This document shows, piece after piece, positions 1 to 8,462 of a stretch of 64,000 bases of DNA; position 1 is the first letter of the stretch; the number at the start of each line of letters is the position of its first letter. Origin of the DNA: Bog-159 sp963785255 (GTDB lineage: Bacteria > Acidobacteriota > Terriglobia > Bryobacterales > Bryobacteraceae); NCBI GenBank assembly GCA_963785255.1, contig CAWAUR010000014.1:434001-498000 (forward strand). Reading direction: 5' to 3'. Made by a program: the position numbers and the translations under genes. A model generated the notes under the pieces. That model was not told the origin of the DNA. It worked only from the letters and a program-made list of their open reading frames with translations, and made no database searches.

Positions 1-2
1 GT

Positions 3-1214
3 GAAAGCCATCTCGACGAGTCCGCCGGGCAGGAGCGTGGCCGCGCGCGGAGAGGGAGCGGGCGCGGCGGCTTGAGGAGGCGGCGCGGCGGCGCTCGGGG
101 CGGGTGCGGCACGAACCGGCAAGCTTTGCGCAACGGCGACCGGCAGGAGCACCGCTCCATTCACGAACCGATCGCGCGCCAGGATGATATCGCCGTCGAC
201 GTAGGCGGTTATTTCGGTGCCTCGGGGGAACGTCACATTTTTTTGAACGCCGCCTTGGCCTTCTTTCGTGGCGCGCAACGGCACACGGTCGCCGTCGACC
301 AGGCGGACGTAATCCAAGTTGATTCCCAGCCTCCCGCTATGAACCAGAAGCTTCTTCTCCTCGGCCTCGGTCACCGTGCCGACAGCCGTTGCGCCGCGGT
401 CGATGACCAAAACTCCGTCGACCTTGAGCTCCTCGATGGTCTCGAGATTCACGGTGTCTCCGACCTTTGCGGCTACGGACGTCAGCGCGCGGGTCAGCCG
501 CAGGTGTATCGGCGTGGCATCCTGAAGCGGCAGCGACGCGGCGGCCGCGGCCAACTGCGGTGCGCCGGCTGGCGGCACAACACGGGTGGACGGACCGGCG
601 CCGGCTGGGACTTCCATGGCTGGCGCCGGGGATGGTGCGCCGGCGGGTACGAAAGCGTCTTTTTCCAGCACCTGCTGCCGTACGATGGATATCTTGCATT
701 CCTTGCCATCCGGATCAAGCACCCATAGGTAGCCTTTTTCCTGGACGTACTTGATGTCTTCGCCGACAACGAACCGGCACCCGTGCTTCCTGTTGGCAAG
801 GGCATTCACCAGGAGTCCCCCGGTCCCGTATCTTCGCGTGTCCTCAATCACGTAGAGGTACTTATGCGTGACAATATACAGCTCGTTGGTCTGGACGGCG
901 ACCCGCTGAATCGCGGTGGAACTAACCGATTCGGTTCTGGCCGTGGCCATGCCACTCGTATCCGTACTGCTATGCAGCGTGGTGGCATTGCCAATCGTCG
1001 TCGCACTGCCAGTGGTGTTCGCGGTCGCGCTACCGTATGCCGTCGCTGTGCCGGATGTGCGTGTGACCGTGCCCGTGTCATAGACCGTACGGCTCATCGC
1101 GGAATCCAGCACGCGTCCGACCTGCCAGTCCCGGTCCTTGGCAACGGAGGTTGCTACGGTCAGGATGCAACTCAAGAGAACCGTAATTGTCCTGGTCTTA
1201 TGAGGATGGGACAT
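3..1214 (-). CDS. Secreted hypothetical protein, C-terminus cut by window edge
   Basis: I translated this frame directly: it is open from an ATG at 1214 to the window edge, so the gene is partial at its 3' end. The first ~25 residues look like a signal peptide (basic start, then ITVLLSCILTVATSVA). Residues ~40-95 are a low-complexity Thr/Ser/Ala/Gly tract. A globular part follows (KYLYVIEDTRRYGTG...), then a Pro/Ala-rich linker, then a domain beginning IHLRLTRALTSVAAKVGD with repeated short beta-strand-like stretches. The visible tail is again Ala/Pro-rich. This resembles secreted acidobacterial proteins of unknown function; I do not recognise a named family. Start choice rests on the signal peptide; the AGGA just before the ATG is too close to be an ideal ribosome site. 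Shadow frames on both strands here are not coding. Confidence 0.6.
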   Translation of the reverse strand, partial: MSHPHKTRTITVLLSCILTVATSVAKDRDWQVGRVLDSAMSRTVYDTGTVTRTSGTATAYGSATANTTGSATTIGNATTLHSSTDTSGMATARTESVSSTAIQRVAVQTNELYIVTHKYLYVIEDTRRYGTGGLLVNALANRKHGCRFVVGEDIKYVQEKGYLWVLDPDGKECKISIVRQQVLEKDAFVPAGAPSPAPAMEVPAGAGPSTRVVPPAGAPQLAAAAASLPLQDATPIHLRLTRALTSVAAKVGDTVNLETIEELKVDGVLVIDRGATAVGTVTEAEEKKLLVHSGRLGINLDYVRLVDGDRVPLRATKEGQGGVQKNVTFPRGTEITAYVDGDIILARDRFVNGAVLLPVAVAQSLPVRAAPAPSAAAPPPQAAAPAPSPRAATLLPGGLVEMAF

Positions 1215-1403
1215 TCCTAATTGTCGACGCGCCGGTTGCAACGTACAACGTTGCCTTTTGTTAATTAGACTACCCGGGGTTGGATCACTGCCCGACCGGT
1301 CGCGTGGCCGGAGGGCCTACGGTGCTGGCCCACGGGGCACCCCGGCTGCAAGCCTTTCCTCATGGCCCTACGGGCCGCCAAAGGACGATGAAAACCGGGC
1401 GAC

Positions 1404-1446
1404 GAGGCGGCCTACGTGGCCGCCGCAGGCAGGGTGCCTGCCCCAC
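1404..1446. repeat. Dispersed double-palindrome repeat, copy 1
   Basis: Two adjacent small palindromes, GGCGGCC-n5-GGCCGCC then GCAGGCAGGGTGCCTGC, followed by CCCAC. The same arrangement recurs at 44781-44822 and related GTGGGGCAGGC...GCCTGC modules occur at 22.8, 23.3 and 40.2 kb. It lies in the 323-bp gap before nifJ and looks like a REP-type dispersed element rather than a gene. Confidence 0.6.
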
Positions 1447-1460
1447 AGTAAAAAGCCCTG

Positions 1461-1490
1461 TAGATTTTTACGACAAACAGGTCTTATAAT
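1461..1490 (+). promoter_or_regulatory. Candidate sigma-70 type promoter of nifJ
   Basis: A perfect TATAAT sits at 1485-1490 in an AT-rich patch of otherwise GC-rich DNA, about 48 bases before the nifJ start. The -35 position is poor (TAGATT at 1461-1466, 18-base spacer). The -10 match is seen; promoter function is inferred. Confidence 0.4.
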
Positions 1491-1537
1491 ATGACTTAAG
1501 CAACAATCATCCGCAATCCGAGCAAGAGGGGGAAGTT

Positions 1538-4500
1538 TTGACCAGTCCATCCAGCATCACACGCCCGAAAGTCACCATCGACGGCAATGAAGCCGCGGCC
1601 TATGTGGCCCACCAGATCAACGAAGTCATCGCCATTTACCCGATTACGCCCTCGTCGCCCATGGGCGAATGGGCCGACCAGTGGTCCGCCGAGCTGAAAC
1701 CGAACATCTGGGGCACGGTGCCCATGGTGGTCGAGATGCAGAGCGAAGGCGGGGCGGCGGGCGCGCTGCATGGCGCACTGCAATCCGGCTCGCTCACTAC
1801 CACCTTTACGGCCTCGCAAGGCCTGCTGCTGATGATCCCCAATATGTATAAGATCGCCGGCGAACTGACGGCCACGGTCTTCCACATTGCGGCGCGCACG
1901 CTGGCCTCCCAGGCGCTTTCGATTTTCGGCGACCATAGCGACGTGATGGCCGCGCGCGCCACTGGCTTCGGCATGCTGGCTTCCAACTCGGTGCAGGAGG
2001 TGATGGATTGCGCGCTCATCGCACAGGCCGCCAGCCTGGAAGCGCGCGTGCCGTTCCTGCACTTTTTCGATGGCTTCCGCACTTCGCACGAGGTGGCCAA
2101 GGTGGAACAGCTTACGCCCGACGATCTGCGCGCCCTGATCGACGACGATCTGGTTCGAGCGCACCGGGCGCGCGCTCTATCGCCCGATCATCCCGTGATC
2201 CGCGGCACGGCGCAGAATCCGGACGTCTATTTCCAGGCGCGGGAAGCGTCCAATCCGTTCTATACGGCCTGCCCCGCCATCGTGCAGAAGGCGATGGACA
2301 AGTTCGCACAGTTGGTAGGGCGGCAGTATCACTTATTCGATTACTTTGGCGCGCCGGATGCCGATCGCGTGGTGGTCCTGATGGGTTCGGGGGCGGAAGT
2401 CGCCGAGGAAGCCATCGCCCATCTGAACGCCGCGGGCGAAAAAGTCGGCCTGGTGAAGGTGCGGCTCTACCGGCCGTTCTCCATCGAGCATTTCATCGCG
2501 GCCCTGCCGGAATCCGTGAAGACTATCGCGGTCCTCGACCGCACCAAGGAGCCGGGCAGTTCCGGCGAACCGCTGTATCTCGACGTGATCAACGCGCTGA
2601 ACGAAGCCATGGTCACCGGCAAGCGCGTGATCGGCGGGCGCTACGGACTATCCTCGAAGGAGTTCACGCCCGCGATGGTGAAGGGCATCTTCGACGAAAT
2701 GCTGAAGCCTAAGCCGAAGAATCATTTCACCATCGGCATCCTGGACGATGTGGGCCATACCAGCCTTGAATACGATCCCGCATTTTCAAGTGAAGCGCCC
2801 GGCGCGGTGCGCGCGCTGTTCTACGGTCTGGGCGCGGACGGCACGGTGGGAGCGAACAAGAATTCCATCAAGATCATCGGCGAGGAAACCGATAATTACG
2901 CGCAGGGTTACTTCGTATACGACTCAAAGAAATCCGGCGCAATCACGGTTTCGCATCTGCGTTTCGGTCCGCAACCGCTGCATTCGAGCTATCTGATTTC
3001 GAGCGCCAATTTCGTGGCCTGCCACCAATTCTCGTTCCTGGAGCGGCTGGACGTATTGAAAGCCGCCGAGCCGGGCGCCACTTTTCTGCTGAACAGCCCG
3101 TTCGGTCCGGACGAGGTATGGGATCAACTGCCACTCACCGTGCAGCGCCAAATCATCTCGAAGAAGCTGCGATTCTTCGTCATCGACGGCTACCAGGTGG
3201 CCAAAGACACCGGTATGGGCGGCCGTGTGAACACCATCATGCAGACCTGCTTCTTCGCCATTAGCGGCGTGCTGCCGCGCGAAGAAGCCATCGCCGCCAT
3301 CAAGCATGCCATCGAGAAGACTTATGGCAAACGCGGCGAAGCGGTGGTGCAGAAGAACTTCGCCGCCGTCGACGAAGCCCTCAGCCACTTGCATGAAGTA
3401 AAGGTTCCCGCGGAAGCCACGGCCACTTTCGATTTGCGGCCTGCCGTCCCGGCGGGCGCGCCCGATTTCGTGCAGAAGTTTACCGCGCGCATTATCGCCG
3501 GCGAAGGCGACGATCTGCCGGTGAGCGCCATGCCTCTCGATGGCACGTTCCCGACCGGCACCACGCAATGGGAGAAGCGCAACATCGCGCTCGAGATTCC
3601 GGTTTGGGATGAGGATCTGTGCATCCAGTGCGGCAAGTGCGTGCTGGTTTGTCCGCATGCCGTGATTCGCGCGAAGGTCTACCAGCCCGCGCAAATCGAG
3701 GGCGCGCCTACCACGTTCAAACACGTGCCCGCGCGTTGGAAAGATTTCAAGAGCATGCAATACACGCTGCAGGTGGCGCCCGAGGATTGCACGGGGTGCG
3801 CGCTATGCGTGGCGGTCTGCCCGGCGAAGAGCAAGAGCGAGGTTAAGCACAAGGCCATCAACATGGCGCCGCAAGCTCCGCTGCGCGAGCCGGAAGCCGC
3901 AAATTGGGATTTCTTCCTGAAGATCCCGGAGATCGACCGGCGCCTGCTGACACAGAGCCTGGTGAAGGACAGCCAACTATTGCAGCCGTTGTTCGAGTTT
4001 TCGGGCGCGTGCGCGGGATGCGGCGAGACGCCTTACATCAAGCTCATGAGCCAGCTTTTCGGCGACCGCACCATCATCGGCAATGCCACCGGCTGCTCAT
4101 CGATCTACGGCGGCAATCTGCCCACCACGCCCTATACGGTGAACAGCCAGGGGCTAGGCCCGGCATGGTCGAATTCATTGTTTGAAGACAACGCCGAGTT
4201 TGGCTTGGGCATGCGGCTGGCCATCGACAAACAGAAGGAGTATGCAGGTGAATTGGTGGCGCGCCTAGGCACGGTGATCGGTGAAGATTTTGCGCAGGAG
4301 TTGTTGGACGCCGACCAATCCACGGAAGCGGGCATTTTCGAGCAGCGCGCGCGTGTGAAGTTGCTGAAGCAAAAGCTTAGTGGGGCAGACGATCGTAGTT
4401 TGTCGTCCGCCATCTCGCTCGCCATTCGCGACCTGCTGAGCCTGGCCGATGCACTGGTGAAGAAGAGCGTGTGGATCATCGGCGGCGACGGCTGGGCGTA

Positions 4501-5125
4501 TGACATCGGTTACGGCGGCCTCGACCACGTGCTGGCATCCAACCGCAACGTGAATATCCTGGTGCTCGATACGGAAGTGTATTCGAACACCGGCGGCCAG
4601 ATGTCGAAGGCTACGCCCCGCGGCGCGGTGGCCAAGTTCGCCGCCGGCGGCAAGCCTGGAGCGAAGAAAGATCTGGCGCTGATGGCCATGAGTTACGGCA
4701 CCGCGTATGTGGCGAAGGTGGCCATGGGCGGCAACGATAGTCACACCATCAAGGCATTCATGGAAGCCGAGGCTTACGATGGGCCGTCCATCATCATCGC
4801 TTACAGTCACTGCATCGCGCATGGTTACGACATGGTCCACGGATTGGATCAGCAGAAACTTGCGGTGCAATCCGGTTACTGGCCGCTGTTCCGATACGAT
4901 CCGCGGTTGTCGGGGGAGAATAAGAATCCGTTCCAACTCGATTCACGGCCGCCCAGCATCAAGCTGAAGGATTATATCTACAACGAGACGCGCTACACCA
5001 TGCTGGCGAAGAGCCATCCGGACGAGGCGCACGGGTTACTGGAACTCGCGCAACAGGATGTGGTGACCCGCTGGAAGATCTACGAGAATATGGCCAACAT
5101 GCCCACAAAGGAGGCACAATTATGA
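1538..5125 (+). CDS. nifJ: Pyruvate:ferredoxin (flavodoxin) oxidoreductase
   Basis: Single-chain homodimeric PFOR, 1195 residues, the usual length. It oxidatively decarboxylates pyruvate to acetyl-CoA and CO2 and reduces ferredoxin or flavodoxin in the cytoplasm. Domains in order: N-terminal TPP-pyrimidine domain with YPITPSSPMGEWADQW (about residue 35); gamma-type domain in the middle; an inserted 2x[4Fe-4S] ferredoxin domain with CIQCGKCVLVCP and CTGCALCVAVCP (about 690-770); and a C-terminal TPP-diphosphate domain with CAGCGETPY, GDGWAYDIGYGG and the NTGGQMSKATPRGA segment. The start is TTG at 1538, chosen because AGGGGGAAG lies just upstream and the protein aligns from that point. The stop overlaps the next gene's ATG (ATGA), so the two are translationally coupled. 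In this context the enzyme could supply reduced ferredoxin under low oxygen. Confidence 0.96.
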   Translation: MTSPSSITRPKVTIDGNEAAAYVAHQINEVIAIYPITPSSPMGEWADQWSAELKPNIWGTVPMVVEMQSEGGAAGALHGALQSGSLTTTFTASQGLLLMIPNMYKIAGELTATVFHIAARTLASQALSIFGDHSDVMAARATGFGMLASNSVQEVMDCALIAQAASLEARVPFLHFFDGFRTSHEVAKVEQLTPDDLRALIDDDLVRAHRARALSPDHPVIRGTAQNPDVYFQAREASNPFYTACPAIVQKAMDKFAQLVGRQYHLFDYFGAPDADRVVVLMGSGAEVAEEAIAHLNAAGEKVGLVKVRLYRPFSIEHFIAALPESVKTIAVLDRTKEPGSSGEPLYLDVINALNEAMVTGKRVIGGRYGLSSKEFTPAMVKGIFDEMLKPKPKNHFTIGILDDVGHTSLEYDPAFSSEAPGAVRALFYGLGADGTVGANKNSIKIIGEETDNYAQGYFVYDSKKSGAITVSHLRFGPQPLHSSYLISSANFVACHQFSFLERLDVLKAAEPGATFLLNSPFGPDEVWDQLPLTVQRQIISKKLRFFVIDGYQVAKDTGMGGRVNTIMQTCFFAISGVLPREEAIAAIKHAIEKTYGKRGEAVVQKNFAAVDEALSHLHEVKVPAEATATFDLRPAVPAGAPDFVQKFTARIIAGEGDDLPVSAMPLDGTFPTGTTQWEKRNIALEIPVWDEDLCIQCGKCVLVCPHAVIRAKVYQPAQIEGAPTTFKHVPARWKDFKSMQYTLQVAPEDCTGCALCVAVCPAKSKSEVKHKAINMAPQAPLREPEAANWDFFLKIPEIDRRLLTQSLVKDSQLLQPLFEFSGACAGCGETPYIKLMSQLFGDRTIIGNATGCSSIYGGNLPTTPYTVNSQGLGPAWSNSLFEDNAEFGLGMRLAIDKQKEYAGELVARLGTVIGEDFAQELLDADQSTEAGIFEQRARVKLLKQKLSGADDRSLSSAISLAIRDLLSLADALVKKSVWIIGGDGWAYDIGYGGLDHVLASNRNVNILVLDTEVYSNTGGQMSKATPRGAVAKFAAGGKPGAKKDLALMAMSYGTAYVAKVAMGGNDSHTIKAFMEAEAYDGPSIIIAYSHCIAHGYDMVHGLDQQKLAVQSGYWPLFRYDPRLSGENKNPFQLDSRPPSIKLKDYIYNETRYTMLAKSHPDEAHGLLELAQQDVVTRWKIYENMANMPTKEAQL

Positions 5126-6138
5126 TCGACCTTTCCGAGAGCATCGATTTGACCACCACTTATTTGGGATTGAAGCTGCGGAATCCGCTGGTGGCCTCTT
5201 CCTCGCCTATGTGCGCGGACGTTTCGAATATCCGCCGCATGGAAGACGCGGGCGCCGCGGCCGTGGTTCTGCCTTCACTGTTCGAGGAGCAGATCACGGT
5301 GGAAAGCTTCGAACTCGATCGCTTTCTTTCGGCGGGAGAGAGTGTCAGCGCGGAGAGCACCACGCAATTTCCCGACATGCTCGGTTACAACCGCGGACCT
5401 GAGGCCTACCTGAAGCACATCCGCAAGGCAAAAGAAGCAGTGCACATTCCGGTGATCGCCAGCTTGAACGGCACGTCGGTAGGCGGCTGGCTGAATTACG
5501 CGAAACAGATGCAGCAGGCCGGCGCGGATGCGTTGGAATTGAACATTTACTATATCCCGGTGGACCCCGAGGCTTCGGGCGAGCAGGTGGAACGGCAATA
5601 CTGCGACTTAGTGCGCGAGGTGAAATCGGCGGTGCATATTCCGGTAGCCGTAAAACTGGGGCCGTATTTCAGCGCGCCGGTAAACATGGCCAAGCGGCTG
5701 GAAGGCGCGGGCGCCGACGGATTAGTTCTGTTCAACCGTTTCTACCAGCCGGATTTCGACTTAGAAGCGCTGGAAGTGGTTCCCAACCTGATGCTGAGTA
5801 ATCAGTATGAGTTGCTGCTGCGGCTGCACTGGATTGCGGTATTGTATGGCAACGTGCGATGCGACCTGGCGCTTACCGGCGGCGTACATACGGCGACTGA
5901 CGTCGTGAAGGCGATGATGGCCGGGGCCAAGGTGGCCATGATGACTTCGGCGCTATTGAAGCGCGGTATCAATTACCTGGACACCATGCTGACCGAGTTA
6001 CTCATCTGGCTGGGCGATCATGAGTACGATTCGATCCGGCAGATGCAGGGCAGTATGAGCCGAAATGCGGTGCCGCAGCCGCAGGCGTTTGAGCGGGCGA
6101 ATTACATGAAGGTGCTCAGCTCTTACACGATGGGGTAG
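5122..6138 (+). CDS. Dihydroorotate dehydrogenase-like flavoprotein
   Basis: 338-residue TIM-barrel FMN protein of the dihydroorotate/dihydropyrimidine dehydrogenase superfamily (N-terminal LGLKLRNPLVASSSPMCADV; VAVKLGPYFSAPVNMAKRLE; GADGLVLFNRFYQPDFD; phosphate-binding end LTGGVHTATDVVKAMMAGAKVAMM). It starts inside the last codon of nifJ, with AAAGGAGG at 5107-5114. DHODH-like genes next to nifJ are known from several phyla, so a role as a flavin redox partner or in ferredoxin-linked metabolism is more likely than pyrimidine synthesis. The true substrate is not evident from sequence. Confidence 0.85.
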   Translation: MIDLSESIDLTTTYLGLKLRNPLVASSSPMCADVSNIRRMEDAGAAAVVLPSLFEEQITVESFELDRFLSAGESVSAESTTQFPDMLGYNRGPEAYLKHIRKAKEAVHIPVIASLNGTSVGGWLNYAKQMQQAGADALELNIYYIPVDPEASGEQVERQYCDLVREVKSAVHIPVAVKLGPYFSAPVNMAKRLEGAGADGLVLFNRFYQPDFDLEALEVVPNLMLSNQYELLLRLHWIAVLYGNVRCDLALTGGVHTATDVVKAMMAGAKVAMMTSALLKRGINYLDTMLTELLIWLGDHEYDSIRQMQGSMSRNAVPQPQAFERANYMKVLSSYTMG

Positions 6139-6288
6139 GCTTCAGGAAACTACGGTCCCAGCCGCGCCCGCTTACCCCATGAGACTTGTGGCGTCATTGC
6201 ATCGCGGAAGGGCATAATCCAACATTGAATTTGACAGCTAACTTCGGCGCATGGTAACCTTCGTCCAATTCGCTAACGGAGGCCAAGG

Positions 6289-7252
6289 ATGCTTGGGACA
6301 ATATGGGACAAGATGCTCGACGACGTCACGCACCAACCTGCGACCGTTGCGTTGGCCCTTACCGCAATAGTTTTTGCGGTCGTCCAGTTCATTGAATCAA
6401 AGATCCTGAGAAAACAAGTGAGGAAGGTTCTGGATAACGAGGGCGACCTCGTAAAGCAGACAGACACCTTGGTTAAGCAAGTTGAGGGGCTGGTCACCAA
6501 CGCCGACCACCTGGTCCTGCAAAACGGGCCGCTTGGTCGGACGGATTGACAGCCTAGTAACGCAAATGGACGGCTTGGTCGGAAAGACAGATGACCTAAC
6601 AAATAAGACAGATGCCCTCGTAGGCGATATTCTGCGTATTGAACGTACGCTCTCGAATCGCTATGCTGGGATGTTTCCGAAAACGTGCGGAACATTATCG
6701 AGTCGTCTCCAGCGCGACCCGGTACGTCGCGATCCTGACCGATTGGATCGGCTATTCGATGTACTCCGACGAACAGCAGTACTTGGACTTCATAAGTATC
6801 CTGAAGAAATTAAGAGTCAGAGACCGACCGGTAACGGTGCTCATCATCGCCTACAGCGACACTTGTGCAGAGGAATACATTAAGATTCAGTTTCCAAGGG
6901 CAAATTCGACGAGGAGAGGCAAACAACACGCTACAAGGACTTCAGGAGAGCCCATCAGGACTTGCCGGAGGAATACGAACGTTTCGTCGACTTCCTCATG
7001 AAGACCGAAAGGTGTTTGCGTGAGGAACTGAAGGCGGTTGGTATCCAAATAAAGTTGGTGGACGAAGCCTCGCTAATACTGCTCTGGCTGGAGGACGACC
7101 AGGAGGCAGTGTATTGTTTCCAGTCACGCGGTGACGAGCATGGGCTTTCTTTCAGAACACAAGACCATGGAATGATCCGTTCGCTCAAAGACATCTTTGC
7201 TGTAAGATGGCAGGGCTCAGCTACCCGAGCCAATGCGTCCCACAGGCGCTAG
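6289..7252 (+). pseudogene. Broken membrane-anchored heptad-repeat protein
   Basis: One ancestral gene is now spread over three reading frames. Frame 1 starts at ATG 6289 (GGAGG upstream), has one membrane segment (ATVALALTAIVFAVVQF) and begins a run of near-perfect heptads of the type xxDxLVx. At about 6530 an extra base shifts the frame; the heptads then continue (RIDSLVT, QMDGLVG, KTDDLTN, KTDALVG). A further one or two shifts near 6640-6720 lead to a segment ending EEYIKIQF, and a last shift near 6890 leads to the C-terminal part ending at 7252 (KGKFDEERQTTRYKDF... onward). At least three, probably four, frameshifts make a functional product unlikely. The original product was probably a membrane-tethered coiled-coil protein with a globular C-terminal domain of unknown function. 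Confidence 0.65.
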
Positions 7253-7268
7253 CTAGCTAGCTAGCTAG
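7249..7268. repeat. (CTAG)5 tetranucleotide tract
   Basis: Five perfect tandem copies of CTAG at the very end of the broken heptad-repeat gene; its TAG stop (7250-7252) lies in the first unit. CTAG is usually the rarest tetranucleotide in bacterial DNA, so a pure run is unexpected. Confidence 0.9.
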
Positions 7269-7318
7269 TAGTGCGGCAGCCTCCAACATGAGACAGCCGG
7301 AACCGTCCGACCCGGTGC

Positions 7319-7585
7319 TTACTTCTTGACCGCGTCAATGATCCATTTAGCCACGAAGCCCATGACAGCGCCGCCCCCAAGCGCCAGGTAAAGTTTCTCG
7401 CCGACCTTTTCCAGCCGGTCGGCCATCCTGCGAACCTGATCCTCGAGTAGCGCAACGCGGCCCTTCAACTCTCCGACCGACAGCAAAAGCGTAACTTGCA
7501 CGCCGTCCGGGGATGTCTGCGCGTGTGCTGGCGGAACCGGAATTTCCGGCGGAGTGATAGGCTCTCTGCCGCCCGACTTAGGCAT
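7319..7585 (-). CDS. Small coiled-coil protein with C-terminal membrane segment
   Basis: 88 residues from ATG 7585. A Pro-rich N-terminus is followed by a helix with heptad spacing (LLSVGELKGRVALLEDQV, RRMADRLEKVGEKL) and a C-terminal hydrophobic segment (ALGGGAVMGFVAKWII). This shape resembles small phage-like or holin-associated membrane proteins, but I do not recognise the family. I chose ATG 7585 because it overlaps the stop of the preceding gene by a few bases, the usual coupled arrangement; an ATG at 7654 would overlap that gene deeply. Confidence 0.5.
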   Translation of the reverse strand: MPKSGGREPITPPEIPVPPAHAQTSPDGVQVTLLLSVGELKGRVALLEDQVRRMADRLEKVGEKLYLALGGGAVMGFVAKWIIDAVKK

Positions 7586-7862
7586 ACTCAAATGTGCCGA
7601 GGCGCGATCCAATCCATTCCCAAACGGAGGAGTCCGCGCGGCCATAGTACCCATCGGCCGCGATGATAATCGCAGTCCCGGCCTCGCCCTGAGTTACGCC
7701 GAGAGCGTCCGAGACTTCTCTGGCTGTACCGGCGTGTGCCACCAGCCACTGGCCCGGCCCTACCTTCAACGAGTCGTGGGGAAAGACCCTCTCGACGGCC
7801 GACGCCAAGTCGTCTGCCGGAGCCAGAACGGCGAAGATCTTTCTTAATTGTACGTAAGCCAT
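7578..7862 (-). CDS. Small hypothetical protein
   Basis: 94 residues starting MAYVQLRKIFAVLAPADD. It has a plausible globular composition, with a mid-section WLVAHAGTAREVSDALG and TAIIIAADGYYGRADSS. It lies head-to-tail with 7319-7585 and overlaps its start, suggesting one transcript. No family recognised. The tail of the truncated nucleotidyltransferase fragment (7844-7972) overlaps its beginning. Confidence 0.45.
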   Translation of the reverse strand: MAYVQLRKIFAVLAPADDLASAVERVFPHDSLKVGPGQWLVAHAGTAREVSDALGVTQGEAGTAIIIAADGYYGRADSSVWEWIGSRLGTFEYA

Positions 7863-7972
7863 GGCGATCTATGCACTAGTATACCCCGGCCGCCGCCACC
7901 CACGACCGGATACCTTACGCCCGCCGCGTTGAAAATGCTCAACAGATCTCTGTAATCGGAGCTGATCTTCAT
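7844..7972 (-). pseudogene. Truncated nucleotidyltransferase-like (DUF6036-type) remnant
   Basis: The 42-residue frame starts MKISSDYRDLLSIFNAAGVR and reaches VVGGG. That is the typical N-terminus of the small nucleotidyltransferase family often paired with a tiny upstream partner, whose full-length members run on with a G-G/S motif and catalytic Asp residues. Here the similarity ends right after the first glycines and the frame stops at 7844. The catalytic part is missing, so this is a remnant. Confidence 0.5.
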
Positions 7973-8123
7973 GGATGCCCTTGGCCGATGCCGCCGTAAC
8001 CACCAGGTCCCAGGCAGCCTCCAGGATACGGCCTGGCCCCAGCGCTTGCCAGAACTGCACATCGAACTCGCGGCCGGGCGCTCGGCCACGGACCAGACAT
8101 TCCATCACGACGCGCTTGGCCAT
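7869..8123 (-). CDS. Small partner protein of a truncated nucleotidyltransferase
   Basis: 84 residues starting MAKRVVMECLVRGRAPG. The first ~66 residues look like a conserved small protein (EFDVQFWQALGPGRILEAAW, DLVVTAASAKGIHEDQL), and its end overlaps the start of the nucleotidyltransferase-like remnant in another frame. This overlapping two-gene layout resembles a toxin-antitoxin-like pair, here with the second member truncated. The last ~18 residues read through damaged sequence and may not be original. Function unknown. Confidence 0.5.
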   Translation of the reverse strand: MAKRVVMECLVRGRAPGREFDVQFWQALGPGRILEAAWDLVVTAASAKGIHEDQLRLQRSVEHFQRGGRKVSGRGWRRPGYTSA

Positions 8124-8462
8124 CGCTCTATTATGGCAAATCGATGGGGGGGCCGCACGGTGCGGGCGATGTGAATGCCGGTCACACAGCGGCGCTGGAA
8201 TCTTATCGTCCGTTTGTCAGCAACTTACGGAGCGATGCAGGACGGCGTGCGTGTTTGCTTAGAACTGCAGTGATAACCTTGTAATCGGAAGGCGGGTCAA
8301 CTTACCGCCTCCGCCCGCCGCAACAATCGAGACGCTCGGCATGGGCCGCCCGGCGCGTCTCCGCGGCACTCTCTCCTTCGCAGTAGAGACCACCTGGGCC
8401 GCCCAAAATCTGTTTGAACCGGGCGATGGCGCCGCCTGCCCGGAAGGAAGTCACGAAAGCCG
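8124..8462. other. Gap without recognised gene
   Basis: About 340 bases between the small minus-strand genes and the glycosyltransferase-like gene. Short open frames exist on both strands but none has a convincing start site or protein character. It may contain remnants of the accessory patch; nothing specific can be supported. Confidence 0.4.

Noticed and set aside
72..728. Plus-strand open frame of 218 codons at the window start
   Set aside because: It is the shadow of a minus-strand secreted protein with a signal peptide and sensible domains.
6231..6260. TTGACA followed by TAACCT as promoter of the broken heptad gene
   Set aside because: The -35 is perfect but the -10 matches only three of six bases at 18-base spacing; too weak to list.
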